This document shows positions 9,705 to 17,882 of a stretch of 64,000 nt of DNA, one piece after another (position 1 is the first letter of the stretch; each line of letters starts with the position of its first letter). Source of the DNA: Oceaniferula flava (GTDB taxonomy: Bacteria > Verrucomicrobiota > Verrucomicrobiia > Verrucomicrobiales > Akkermansiaceae); contig NZ_JAFBGL010000005.1 of the NCBI RefSeq assembly GCF_016811075.1, forward strand, positions 124,001 through 188,000, in the 5' to 3' direction. The position numbers were made by a program, and so were the translations under genes. A model generated the notes under the pieces. It did not search any database, was not told the DNA's origin, and saw only the letters and a program-made list of their open reading frames with translations.

Positions 9705-9722
9705 GTGGCAGAAATCTGCCAC
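9705..9722 (-). terminator. Short hairpin after galE
   Basis: A perfect 8-base inverted repeat, GTGGCAGA/TCTGCCAC with a two-base gap, lies about 35 bases beyond the galE stop. It may help end the galE transcript, but there is no clear T-run on that strand, so the call is weak. Confidence 0.35.
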
Positions 9723-9755
9723 TGGTTGGACTTGGGGACGAGTTTTCGCCTGATG

Positions 9756-10754
9756 TTAGTCCTGGGTGTCGCCGTAGCCGTCAGGGTGGCTTTGGTGCCA
9801 TTTCCAGGCGGTGGCGATGTTGGACTCGATGTCCATGTATTGCGGCTCCCAGCCGAGCTCGGTGCGGGCCTTGGTGTTATCGGCGTAGAGCGATGGAGGG
9901 TCGCCCTCGCGACGAGCGGCTTCTTCGGCTGGCACGGGCAGACCGCTGACTTTTTCCACCGCGTCGAGAATTTCTCTGACGGAGGTGGGTTTGCCGGTGC
10001 CGAGGTTGTAGTCGACAAATTTGTTAGGCTCGGCGAGCTGATCAAAAACGGAGATGTGAGCGCGGGCGAGATCGTCGACGTGGATGTAGTCGCGCAGGCA
10101 GGTGCCGTCGGGCGTCGGGTAATCGGTGCCGAAGATTTTCAGCGCACCACGTTGACCTGTGGCGGCGGCGATGGCCAGAGGGATGAGGTGGGTTTCCGGT
10201 GCGTGGTCTTCACCGATGCTGCCGTCCTCGGCGGCGCCGGAGGCATTGAAGTAGCGGAACACAGCAGAGGATATCTCGCCAGTGTGAGCGAGGTCCTTGA
10301 GGATGTGTTCGACGTGAAGTTTGGTGGTGCCGTAGGGATTGATGGGGGACTGGGGGGTGTCTTCCACAATCGGCAGCTCGTCCGGTTCGCCGTAGGTGGC
10401 GCAGGTGGAGGAAAAGACGAATTTTTTCACTCCGGCATCGGTCATGGCGAGCAGGAGCTGAATGGTGTTGCCGACATTGTTCTCGTAGTATTTCAGCGGA
10501 TCGGTGACCGACTCTCCGACGTAGGCGAAGGCGGCGAAGTGCATCACGAGGTCGATTTTTTCCTCAAGGAGGATTTTCGCCACAGCGCTGCGATTACCGA
10601 GGTCCTCGTTATAAAAGGTGACGTCGTCCGAGATGGCGGAGCGGTGACCGAAAACGAGATTATCCAGAACCAAGGCGCGATGACCGGCGGCCTGGAGCTG
10701 TTTGACACAGTGGCTGCCGATGTAGCCGGCGCCTCCTACAACAAGAACATTCAT
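9756..10754 (-). CDS. galE: UDP-glucose 4-epimerase
   Basis: GalE interconverts UDP-glucose and UDP-galactose with tightly bound NAD, supplying galactosyl units for surface polysaccharide or feeding galactose into glycolysis. The 332-residue protein starts with the nucleotide-binding GGAGYIGSH (residues 7-15). It has the SSTCATYGEP strand (residues 115-124) and the catalytic YGTTK with Tyr141 and Lys145, followed by the substrate-binding region RYFNASGA. Its length is normal. It is divergent from the peptidase gene at 10818, and its upstream region carries a short A/T-rich repeat. Confidence 0.96.
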   Translation of the reverse strand: MNVLVVGGAGYIGSHCVKQLQAAGHRALVLDNLVFGHRSAISDDVTFYNEDLGNRSAVAKILLEEKIDLVMHFAAFAYVGESVTDPLKYYENNVGNTIQLLLAMTDAGVKKFVFSSTCATYGEPDELPIVEDTPQSPINPYGTTKLHVEHILKDLAHTGEISSAVFRYFNASGAAEDGSIGEDHAPETHLIPLAIAAATGQRGALKIFGTDYPTPDGTCLRDYIHVDDLARAHISVFDQLAEPNKFVDYNLGTGKPTSVREILDAVEKVSGLPVPAEEAARREGDPPSLYADNTKARTELGWEPQYMDIESNIATAWKWHQSHPDGYGDTQD

Positions 10755-10769
10755 GCCGGCAGGCTATGA

Positions 10770-10800
10770 TTTCAATTTGAAGTTTCAAGTTGCAAGTTCG
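10770..10800. repeat. Short direct-word repeat (AAGTTTCAAGTTGCAAGTT)
   Basis: The galE/peptidase intergenic region contains a run built from the word (T)CAAGTT/GAAGTT. Its reverse complement shares ACTTGAAACTT with the run before rpoC at 47398-47435. This kind of degenerate word repeat recurs at several gene borders in this window. Confidence 0.4.
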
Positions 10801-10817
10801 CGTATTACATTGCCGGC

Positions 10818-11588
10818 GTGAGCATTGATGTGCAGGCATACTTGGAGGAATTCCATCGCGAGGCGAGCGCCCGTGGATTTGTGGGCGAGGTGATGGCGGA
10901 GGTGGCTGGATATAATATACCCGCCTATTCGAAACAGGCTGAGGGCAAGGAGCTGGTGTATCTTTCCGCAGGTTGCCACGGCGATGAGCCCTCGGGTGTG
11001 CATGCGATGTTAGAACTGCTGCAGGAGGGGGCGTTTGACGATCGCTTCAGCTGGCTGGTTTGCCCTCTGTTAAACCCAACAGGATTGGCCGCCGGAACGC
11101 GTGAAAATGCGGAGGGACTGGATCTTAATAGGGACTATCTGAAAAAGCAGAGCGCCGAGGTTCGGGGGCATGTCGCGTGGCTTGAGCGGCAGCAGGTGCC
11201 GTCGCTTTTAGTCTCTCTCCACGAAGATTGGGAGAGCACAGGGTTCTATCTGTATGAGATTCAGAAACATGTCTGCCGTAGCACCGCCAAGGCCATCCTC
11301 GAAGCGGCGTCCGAAGTTATCATCACGGAACCGAGTCCCATCATCGACGACCACGCTGTCCGCGAACCGGGTTGGATTTTCCACCAACCACAGGCGGATT
11401 TCCCCGATCAGTGGCCGGAGGCGATCTTCATGGCAGAGCGTGGTGCGACCGTTTCCTACACGCTCGAAACACCGAGTTCGCGTCCTCTCAAGGATCGTGT
11501 CCGCTGTCACAAGCTGACCGTGCTGCGCGCGATTGATGAATTGCGGTTGACGCAAGGGGGCGCGGCTGAGTCTAATTGCCCAGAATGA
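10818..11588 (+). CDS. M14-family zinc carboxypeptidase-like protein
   Basis: This 256-residue cytoplasmic protein belongs to the M14/AstE-AspA fold (metallocarboxypeptidase, MpaA-like or acyl-amino-acid deacylase). Zinc ligands are visible: His54 and Glu57 in AGCHGDEPSG, and His135 in VSLHEDWES. A substrate-binding segment LDLNRDY lies at residues 101-107, and the likely catalytic Glu is in YTLETPSSRP near residue 220. The start is a GTG at 10818; no better ATG exists. Its stop overlaps the ruvA start (ATGA), so the two genes are translationally coupled. The substrate cannot be told from sequence; small peptides or murein peptides are possible. Confidence 0.82.
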   Translation: MSIDVQAYLEEFHREASARGFVGEVMAEVAGYNIPAYSKQAEGKELVYLSAGCHGDEPSGVHAMLELLQEGAFDDRFSWLVCPLLNPTGLAAGTRENAEGLDLNRDYLKKQSAEVRGHVAWLERQQVPSLLVSLHEDWESTGFYLYEIQKHVCRSTAKAILEAASEVIITEPSPIIDDHAVREPGWIFHQPQADFPDQWPEAIFMAERGATVSYTLETPSSRPLKDRVRCHKLTVLRAIDELRLTQGGAAESNCPE

Positions 11589-12181
11589 TCGCAAGAATTC
11601 GAGGGAAGGTGTTAGAGGCACTGCCGGGTCGACTGGTGGTGGACGTCAATGGAGTCGGCTACATGCTGACGGTATCGCTCAGCACCTATGACTCCATCAA
11701 TCCGGTGGAAGGCACCGAGGTCGATCTGCGCACGCATCTGCACATTCGCGAGCAGGCGCACACGTTGTATGGATTTGCCTCGGCGGCGGAAAAGGATTTG
11801 TTTCTCCTCCTGATCGAGCGTGTCACGGGGATCGGGCCGGCCATTGGCATGGCGGTGCTCAGTGGTATGCCGGTGGATCATTTCAAAAACTGCGTGGTCA
11901 ATGGCGATGCCGCGGCACTTTCCCAAATCAAGGGGCTCGGTAAAAAAACTGCCGAGCGCATCATTCTCGAACTCAAGGATAAGGTGGGAGTGGCGGAAGC
12001 CTGGCAGGCTGCCAGTGGCGACGCGGTGCCCAGTGCCGCTATCGATGCCGAATCCGCTCTGATCGGTCTCGGCTACAAACAAGCCGAAGCCCGCAAGGTG
12101 GTGGCTTCCGTGGCGAAGCTGAAACCCTCCGCACCGACCGAAGACCTGCTCCGCGACGCCCTGCGCATGCTGAATTCCTAG
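11585..12181 (+). CDS. ruvA: Holliday junction branch migration protein RuvA
   Basis: RuvA binds four-way DNA junctions and recruits the RuvB motor during recombination repair. The product has the three usual domains. An OB fold comes first (MIARIRGKVLEALPGRLVVDVNGVGY). Two helix-hairpin-helix motifs follow (LLIERVTGIGPAIGMAVLSG and LSQIKGLGKKTAERIILELKD). A C-terminal UBA-like domain (ESALIGLGYKQAEARKVV) contacts RuvB. I chose the ATG at 11585, which overlaps the upstream stop, rather than a TTG at 11576. At 198 residues its length is typical. ruvB and ruvC are not next to it. Confidence 0.97.
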   Translation: MIARIRGKVLEALPGRLVVDVNGVGYMLTVSLSTYDSINPVEGTEVDLRTHLHIREQAHTLYGFASAAEKDLFLLLIERVTGIGPAIGMAVLSGMPVDHFKNCVVNGDAAALSQIKGLGKKTAERIILELKDKVGVAEAWQAASGDAVPSAAIDAESALIGLGYKQAEARKVVASVAKLKPSAPTEDLLRDALRMLNS

Positions 12182-12301
12182 GTGTCGAGTCGTCGCCAGA
12201 CGCATTTTTCTGGTCAGTCCCAGCTTGCTTGCGTAATTTGCACGGGCATGCAGCCCTGTGGCGATCTGGGATCTGCAATTCTGCCCGGAGTCGCTTTGGG
12301 C

Positions 12302-12330
12302 TTGATCCTACTATCACTTACCACTAATTC
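12302..12330 (+). promoter_or_regulatory. Candidate sigma-70 promoter for pdhA
   Basis: TTGATC (12302-12307) and TAATTC (12325-12330) are separated by 17 bases, about 40 bases before the pdhA start. This is a fair match to a housekeeping promoter in a 190-base gap that holds no gene. Confidence 0.4.
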
Positions 12331-12371
12331 GTCCCAGCCAACCTTCTCGCTACACAATCTCAAGATACACC

Positions 12372-13448
12372 ATGATGGATTCACCACCTTCCCTGCTCGA
12401 TTTCTCCCAGTCCAAGGTCAACAAGGACCTTTCCAATGATGACAAGATTGCCTTCTACCGTCACATGGTGCGCATCCGCCGATTTGAGCAGACAGCGCTG
12501 AAGTTCTATAACGGTGGGAAAATGGGAGGTTTCCTCCATCTTTACATCGGTCAGGAAGCGGTCGCCTGTGGCACGATTTCCCTCTGTGGAGACAACGATC
12601 ACGTCATCACCGCCTACCGCTGCCACGGCCACGCGCTGATGGTTGGCATGGACATGAACGAATGCATGGCCGAGCTCTACGGTAAAGCCACTGGCTCCGC
12701 CAAAGGTAAGGGCGGATCGATGCACTTGTTCGCACCGGACAAGAATTTCTGGGGTGGCCACGGCATCGTCGGTGGTCAGACACCTCTCGGTCTCGGCCTT
12801 GCCTACGGCCTGAAGTATAAGGGTCTCGAAGGTTGCTGCCTCTGCTACATGGGTGATGGCGCCGTCAACCAAGGTGCTTTCCACGAATCTCTCAACCTCG
12901 CAGCCCTGTTCAAGATCCCGGTCGTTTATATTATCGAAAACAACGGCTACTCCATGGGAACCAGCCAGAAACGCTCCAGCGCTTACAAGGACTGCCTTGC
13001 CCAACGTGCCGAAGCCTACGACATGGATTGGGACGTGGTGAATGGGGAAGACCTCTACGAAGTCCGTGCCAAAACCCACATCGCCATGGAACGCGCTCGC
13101 AAGGAGAGCAAGCCCACCGTGCTGGAGATCTCCACTTACCGTTACTACGGTCACTCCGTCGCCGATGCGAATGCCAAGAAATACCGCACACCGGACGAGA
13201 TTGAAAAATACAAAACCTACCACGATCCCATCCGTCTTTGGCGCCGCCGCCTGATTGAGGAAGCTGTCTTCACAGACGTCGAAGCCGACGCCATCGACAA
13301 AGAGGCCAAGCAAGCCGCCACCGAGGCCGCTAAGTTCGCCGATGAATCACCGGCGCCGACTGTCGAGTCCATCTTCGAAGACGTCTATTGGGAAACCGAT
13401 AACAACACCGAGGCCAGCAAGATCGGCCGTCACTTCTTTAACGACTAA
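12372..13448 (+). CDS. pdhA: Pyruvate dehydrogenase E1 component, alpha subunit
   Basis: This is the thiamine-diphosphate-binding half of the alpha2beta2 E1, which decarboxylates pyruvate and transfers the acetyl group to E2. At 358 residues it shows MVRIRRFEQTALKFYNGGKMGGFLHLYIGQEA, typical of E1alpha. The ThDP/Mg motif begins GDGAVNQGAFHESLNLA and continues to VVYIIENNGYSMGT. The phosphorylation-loop-like YRYYGHSVAD follows. It heads the cluster pdhA-pdhB-lipoprotein-pdhC. The E3 gene (lpd) is not in this window, so E3 must come from elsewhere and may be shared with the 2-oxoglutarate complex at 32-37 kb. Confidence 0.96.
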   Translation: MMDSPPSLLDFSQSKVNKDLSNDDKIAFYRHMVRIRRFEQTALKFYNGGKMGGFLHLYIGQEAVACGTISLCGDNDHVITAYRCHGHALMVGMDMNECMAELYGKATGSAKGKGGSMHLFAPDKNFWGGHGIVGGQTPLGLGLAYGLKYKGLEGCCLCYMGDGAVNQGAFHESLNLAALFKIPVVYIIENNGYSMGTSQKRSSAYKDCLAQRAEAYDMDWDVVNGEDLYEVRAKTHIAMERARKESKPTVLEISTYRYYGHSVADANAKKYRTPDEIEKYKTYHDPIRLWRRRLIEEAVFTDVEADAIDKEAKQAATEAAKFADESPAPTVESIFEDVYWETDNNTEASKIGRHFFND

Positions 13449-13494
13449 GCAGTGCTGTAAACTCAAACTCTGACACACTAACAAACTTTTTCTC

Positions 13495-14478
13495 ATGCGC
13501 GAAATTTTATACCGCCACGCCATCCGTGAAGCCCTCGACGAAGAACTTGCTCGCGACGAAAACGTCGTCATCATGGGCGAGGAAGTCGCCGAATACAACG
13601 GAGCTTACAAAGTCACCGAAGGACTCTGGGACAAGTGGGGCGACAAACGTATTGTCGATACTCCCATCTCCGAAGCCGGCTTCATTGGCATGGGCCTCGG
13701 AGCATCCATGTTAGGCGTTCGTCCTGTCATGGAGCTGATGTTCTGGTCGTTCCACTCCGTGGCCTTCGATCAGCTGGTGAACAACGCCGCCAACGTGCGA
13801 TACATGTCTGGTGGGCTTTGCAACTGCCCGATCGTGATGCGTGGCCCAGCCAACGGCGGAACTGCTGTTGGTGCCACCCACTCCCACACACCGGAAGGTC
13901 TCTTCGCCGCATTCCCCGGCCTGAAAGTTTGCTCTCCTGCGACTCCAGCCGATGCCAAAGGTCTGATGAAAACCGCCATCCGTGACAACGATCCTGTTTA
14001 CGTCATGGAAAATACTCTTCTCTACGGAACCAAAGGCCACGTGCCAGATCCTGCCGACGGCGATCACTTGGTGCCACTTGGAAAAGCGGATATCAAACGC
14101 GAAGGTTCCGATGTTTCCCTGATCGCCCACGGTCGCAGCGTGCTGCGTGCCCTGGAAGCGGCCGAAACGCTGCAGTCCGAGCACGGCATCAATTGCGAAG
14201 TGTTGGATCTGCGTTCCATCCGTCCGCTCGATCAGCAGGCCATCATCGACACGGTGATGAAAACAAACCGCGCGGTATTGGTGGACGAGAGCAAGCCATT
14301 CTGTGGTGTCTCCGCTCAGATCACCACGCTGATCCAGGAACATGCCTTCGATCACCTCGACGCTCCGGTGAAACGCGTCTGCACCCTCGATGCCCCCGCG
14401 ATCTACTCGCCGCATATCGAAGACGAGCAGCTGCCGAACCCCAAGCGCATCGTTGATCAGGTGCTGACCATCGCCTAA
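13495..14478 (+). CDS. pdhB: Pyruvate dehydrogenase E1 component, beta subunit
   Basis: This is the partner of the alpha subunit and completes the ThDP site and the docking surface for E2. The 327-residue product starts REILYRHAIREALDEELARDENV and has the glutamate-bearing MGEEVAEYNGAYKVTEGL. HSHTPEGLFAAFPGLKV and a transketolase C-terminal domain (LDLRSIRPLDQQAIIDTV) follow. It begins 46 bases after pdhA. The ATG follows an A/C/T-rich leader without a clear Shine-Dalgarno sequence, as for several strongly expressed genes here. Confidence 0.96.
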   Translation: MREILYRHAIREALDEELARDENVVIMGEEVAEYNGAYKVTEGLWDKWGDKRIVDTPISEAGFIGMGLGASMLGVRPVMELMFWSFHSVAFDQLVNNAANVRYMSGGLCNCPIVMRGPANGGTAVGATHSHTPEGLFAAFPGLKVCSPATPADAKGLMKTAIRDNDPVYVMENTLLYGTKGHVPDPADGDHLVPLGKADIKREGSDVSLIAHGRSVLRALEAAETLQSEHGINCEVLDLRSIRPLDQQAIIDTVMKTNRAVLVDESKPFCGVSAQITTLIQEHAFDHLDAPVKRVCTLDAPAIYSPHIEDEQLPNPKRIVDQVLTIA

Positions 14479-14557
14479 GCCACGAGTCGCAGAGCTCTGA
14501 TTTATTCCCCTTTTTTCATTGCACTGACTCACCTAACGCCTAAACTTTTTTCTGATC

Positions 14558-14914
14558 ATGAAAACTACGTTCCAACTTATCGCACTCGCTCTGCTTTCCC
14601 TCGCATTCTCATCCTGCTGTGGCCTCCTCCCATGTGGTGGATCGCTCACTGCTGAGAAGGAAGTGACCACATTCACCGAAACTGAGCGCACTGTTTACAC
14701 GGGTAAATCATCCTACGTGGTGACTGACCGTGTGCCACAAACTCACACGGAGGAAGTCTCCATCTGCTGCAACAAGTGCGGATCCAGCTTCTGCCCTAAG
14801 CCTGAGTGCTGCGGTATCGTCAGCAAGGCTGTTCTCGCCCGCGCCACCGCTCAAGGCGGCACCGGTGAGCCACAAATCGGCCTGATCCCTACCATGAAAA
14901 CTCTCGCGGAGTAA
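14558..14914 (+). CDS. Small cysteine-rich lipoprotein between pdhB and pdhC
   Basis: I do not recognise this 118-residue protein. It has a lipoprotein signal (MKTTFQLIALALLSLAFSSC, lipidated Cys20), which places it in the cell envelope. The mature part is short, Thr-rich and then strikingly cysteine-rich. The segment ICCNKCGSSFCPKPECCG (about residues 68-85) has seven cysteines in CC-x2-C-x4-C-x4-CC spacing, suggesting a metal site or disulfide knot. It lies 79 bases after pdhB and is followed 31 bases later by a strong terminator, so it is probably the last gene of the pdhAB transcript. A link to pyruvate oxidation is not obvious. Confidence 0.7.
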   Translation: MKTTFQLIALALLSLAFSSCCGLLPCGGSLTAEKEVTTFTETERTVYTGKSSYVVTDRVPQTHTEEVSICCNKCGSSFCPKPECCGIVSKAVLARATAQGGTGEPQIGLIPTMKTLAE

Positions 14915-14945
14915 TTCGCTTAGCTAATCATCCTTCATTTTTTAT

Positions 14946-14981
14946 CGGCCGTGACTCGTTTTGAGTCACGGCCGTTTTTTT
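14946..14981 (+). terminator. Rho-independent terminator after the pdhAB-lipoprotein transcript
   Basis: A perfect 12-base stem, CGGCCGTGACTC/GAGTCACGGCCG (14946-14957 and 14963-14974), has a 5-base loop and is followed by seven T residues. It separates pdhAB and the lipoprotein gene from pdhC, which must then have its own promoter or be reached by readthrough. Confidence 0.93.
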
Positions 14982-15117
14982 GTCACTGGGAAGAGAATGA
15001 TCCCGCCGCAGTGCTTGGGAATCCGCCTCAGGTGACGAATGCTAAATTCAAACCATAATCAGCTTGCCCAATCGGCGATGATCACCGATTAATTCGGCAA
15101 GCCAAAGACTTCTTCCT

Positions 15118-16461
15118 ATGCCTATCAATATTGAAATGCCTAAACTCTCCGATACGATGACGGAGGGGACTCTCGTCCGCTGGAACAAACAAGTTGGAGA
15201 TGAAATTGAAATAGGCGATGTCATCGCCGAAGTCGAAACCGATAAAGCCACCATGGAAATGGAGGCATTTGACGAAGGCACGCTGACCGAAATCCGCATT
15301 CAAGCCGGTGACAAAGCCCCCGTGGGTGCCGTGCTCGGAATTCTCACCGAAGAAGGTGAAGAAGCCGGATCGTCCGCTCCCGCTCAAGAATCAGCTCCCG
15401 AGCCAGCCGCTGATGCACCTGCCAGCCAGGAATCCGCTGCCGCATCGGCCCCGGCCGCCGGTCAGCAGTCAGCACCCGCTGCAAGCACCGACGATTCAGG
15501 AAAACGCATCAAAGCCTCACCACTGGCACGCAAGATTGCTGCCGACAAAGGAGTCGACCTCGCCAGCCTCAGCGGCTCAGGCCCTGCCGGCAGAATTGTC
15601 AAAGCCGACGTAGAAGCTGCTGCCTCCGGGTCTGCAAGCAAAGCGACCTCACCACTTTCCGCCGCCGCCAATGCTCTGGCAGCCAGCGCCAAGTCTCAAG
15701 CAACGCAGTCAGCCGCACCGGCTGCTGCTCCTGCCCCTCAAGCGACGGCCATCGCGCCGACCGTGGCTGCCGAGGACCAAACAATCGAGCTCAGCTCCAT
15801 GCGCCGCATCATTGCGGATCGCCTGCTGACATCCAAGACCACCATTCCTCACTTCTACCTGCACGTCGAAGCGGACACCGCTCCTCTGATGACGCTTCGC
15901 AAACAAGTGAACGCCCAGGCAGAACAAACTCACGGCAACAAGTACAGCGTCAACGATTTCGTCCTCAAGGCAGTGATCAATGCGCTGCAGGCCGTGCCTG
16001 AAGTGAACGCCTCCTTCAATGGCGACAGCATCGTGCAGTTTGCCAAGATCGGCATCTCCGTAGCCGTGGCCGTGGACGATGGTTTGGTCACTCCCGTGGT
16101 CAAAGACGCTGCCAGCAAGTCGATGATGCAGATTTCCCAAGAGGTCAAGGATCTCGCTGTTCGTGCACGCGACAAGAAACTCAAGCCAAACGAATTCGAC
16201 GGCGGAACCATCACCGTTTCCAACCTCGGTGCTTGGGGAATCGAGAGCTTCGATGCCATCATCAACCCACCACAAGCTGCCATCCTCAGCGTGGGCGCCA
16301 TCGTGCAGAAGCCTGTGGTGAAAGACGGAGCAATCGTTCCCGGTCAGCGTATGAACATCGGCCTGAGCTGCGATCACCGCGTGGTCGATGGCGCAGTGGG
16401 TGCCAAGTTCCTCAATGAAGTTAAAAAACTCATCGAGAACCCGGCCCTGATGCTCGTTTAA
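15118..16461 (+). CDS. pdhC: Pyruvate dehydrogenase E2 (dihydrolipoamide acetyltransferase)
   Basis: E2 forms the core of the pyruvate dehydrogenase complex and passes the acetyl group from lipoate to CoA. One lipoyl domain is present with the lipoylated Lys43 in ETDKATMEME. An Ala/Pro/Ser-rich swinging linker follows (about 84-128). A clear E3/E1-binding domain is at 131-166 (ASPLARKIAADKGVDL, then GSGPAGRIVKADVE). A second flexible linker leads to the catalytic domain, ending with DHRVVDGAVG (His420, Asp424). Length is 447. It is cut off from pdhAB by a terminator, and no Shine-Dalgarno sequence is visible before the ATG. Confidence 0.96.
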   Translation: MPINIEMPKLSDTMTEGTLVRWNKQVGDEIEIGDVIAEVETDKATMEMEAFDEGTLTEIRIQAGDKAPVGAVLGILTEEGEEAGSSAPAQESAPEPAADAPASQESAAASAPAAGQQSAPAASTDDSGKRIKASPLARKIAADKGVDLASLSGSGPAGRIVKADVEAAASGSASKATSPLSAAANALAASAKSQATQSAAPAAAPAPQATAIAPTVAAEDQTIELSSMRRIIADRLLTSKTTIPHFYLHVEADTAPLMTLRKQVNAQAEQTHGNKYSVNDFVLKAVINALQAVPEVNASFNGDSIVQFAKIGISVAVAVDDGLVTPVVKDAASKSMMQISQEVKDLAVRARDKKLKPNEFDGGTITVSNLGAWGIESFDAIINPPQAAILSVGAIVQKPVVKDGAIVPGQRMNIGLSCDHRVVDGAVGAKFLNEVKKLIENPALMLV

Positions 16462-16577
16462 TCGAGCCTGCCTCACGCAAAGTCTTCTATCCTCTGCCCT
16501 GCGGAGGAGGAAGCCAACCAAGCTAGTGCGCGTGGACGAGATTCCCCTTGTCCACGGCCAGCTCAAACACTCCGACC

Positions 16578-17237
16578 ATGTCCCCAAGCCAAGCCCTCAT
16601 CACTGGCGGCGAGGGGGACTTGGCCAAGGCCATCCGCTCGTCTCTTGAGCGGGCCGACATCAAGGTGCTCGCTCCAGGGCGGAACGAGCTCGATGTGACT
16701 CGCAGCGACTCCGTCAAACGTTACCTTTCTGAAGCAGGAGAAATTGATTTGTTAGTCTGCAATGCCGGGCTCACAATTGATCGGCCCTTGCTGAAAATGA
16801 CCGAAGCCGATTGGGCGGAAGTCATGGCAGTGAACCTCACTGGATCGTTTCGCTGCGCCCGCGAAGTTTCGCGTGGTATGATCAAGCGCCGCTGTGGGCA
16901 CATCATTTTCATCTCCAGCTTTTCCGCCGTCCACCCGCCACAGGGGCAGGCGAACTATGCCGCGGCGAAGTCTGCCTTACTTGGGTTGATGAAATCCATG
17001 GCGCAGGAATTGGGACCGCGAAATATCCGGGTGAACGCCATCCTTCCTGGGTTTTTGCCTACGAAGATGACCAGTGCACTGCCAGCGCAGGTGGTGCGGA
17101 ACGCCGAGAAAAAACATGTGCTCGGTCGGTTCAACAGTGCCGAAGCGGTGGCTAATTTCATCAGCTTCCTCCACCAGCAGCTGCCACATACCTCCGGGCA
17201 GGTGTTCAACTTGGATAGTCGCATCTTATCTTCATGA
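16578..17237 (+). CDS. Short-chain dehydrogenase/reductase, FabG-like
   Basis: This SDR-family oxidoreductase has 219 residues from the ATG at 16578; a TTG at 16548 is less likely. The cofactor loop reads ITGGEGDLAKAI, which replaces the usual GxG with DLA. CNAGLTIDRPLLKM, the catalytic serine in IFISSFSA and the YAAAK Tyr/Lys pair are all present, followed by NIRVNAILPGFLPTKM. It resembles 3-oxoacyl-ACP reductases, but the substrate cannot be assigned. It lies between pdhC and the cysteine dioxygenase gene, on the same strand and with gaps of about 90-115 bases. Confidence 0.85.
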   Translation: MSPSQALITGGEGDLAKAIRSSLERADIKVLAPGRNELDVTRSDSVKRYLSEAGEIDLLVCNAGLTIDRPLLKMTEADWAEVMAVNLTGSFRCAREVSRGMIKRRCGHIIFISSFSAVHPPQGQANYAAAKSALLGLMKSMAQELGPRNIRVNAILPGFLPTKMTSALPAQVVRNAEKKHVLGRFNSAEAVANFISFLHQQLPHTSGQVFNLDSRILSS

Positions 17238-17325
17238 GTGGATTTAATACTGACTAACTTGGGTTCTTTAATCATTAGTAGTTTACTCTTGTTTACGGAG
17301 TCCAAGAGTGGTTATTTTGCCGCCA

Positions 17326-17877
17326 ATGATGACGGTCACGTTCCCAGAGAAGCTTCAACCACTGATTGATTACTTGGCACAGGTGAAACATCGACCGGAT
17401 ATGGAGGTGCTTCGTCAGCACATGTTAGAGGCTGATGTGACTGCCGAGGACATGGGGGAGTTCGTTCAATACAATGCCTCTGGTTATCGTCGCAATATGG
17501 TGTTCGAGAGTGACGCCGTGGAGTTGCTTTGCCTTTGTTGGAAAAGTGGCCAGCGCAGCCCTATTCACGACCACGCAAGCTCAGTCTGTGGCGTGAAAAT
17601 TATCGAAGGCACGGGCACAGAGACCGTCTTCGAAAGGACACCGAGCGGCTACATCAAAGCCGTCAGCTCGGAAGATTATTCTTATGGCCAGGTGCTTGTT
17701 TCCGAAGATGCCGACATCCATCAGGTGGCTAATTTGCAATCCACCGATCAAGATTTGGTCACCTTGCACATCTACTCGCCGCCTCTGCGTAGCATGAAAA
17801 CGTGGATGATTGATTCGCCAAAGACAAAGATCTACGAACCGATCAACGAAGGCCACATTGATGGCTGCGGCATTTAG
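17326..17877 (+). CDS. Cysteine dioxygenase
   Basis: This cupin enzyme oxidises L-cysteine to cysteine sulfinate with O2 and non-haem iron. From the ATG at 17326 (183 residues) the iron ligands are His81 and His83 in SPIHDHASS and His132 in DADIHQVAN. The residues that form the thioether cofactor in animal enzymes are both present: Cys88 in SSVCGVKI and Tyr150 in LHIYSPP. Many bacterial homologues have Gly instead of this Cys. A GTG at 17308 would add six residues. The next gene, a putative sulfate/sulfite exporter, starts five bases after the stop, which suggests a cysteine-disposal pair. Confidence 0.93.
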   Translation: MMTVTFPEKLQPLIDYLAQVKHRPDMEVLRQHMLEADVTAEDMGEFVQYNASGYRRNMVFESDAVELLCLCWKSGQRSPIHDHASSVCGVKIIEGTGTETVFERTPSGYIKAVSSEDYSYGQVLVSEDADIHQVANLQSTDQDLVTLHIYSPPLRSMKTWMIDSPKTKIYEPINEGHIDGCGI

Positions 17878-17882
17878 CTCAG

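Noticed and set aside
9417-10769. 450-codon plus-strand frame opposite galE and the dehydrogenase start
   Set aside because: It overlaps galE on the other strand, which has all its motifs. The plus-strand translation is Gly/Val/Asp-rich and meaningless, and it lacks a sensible start.
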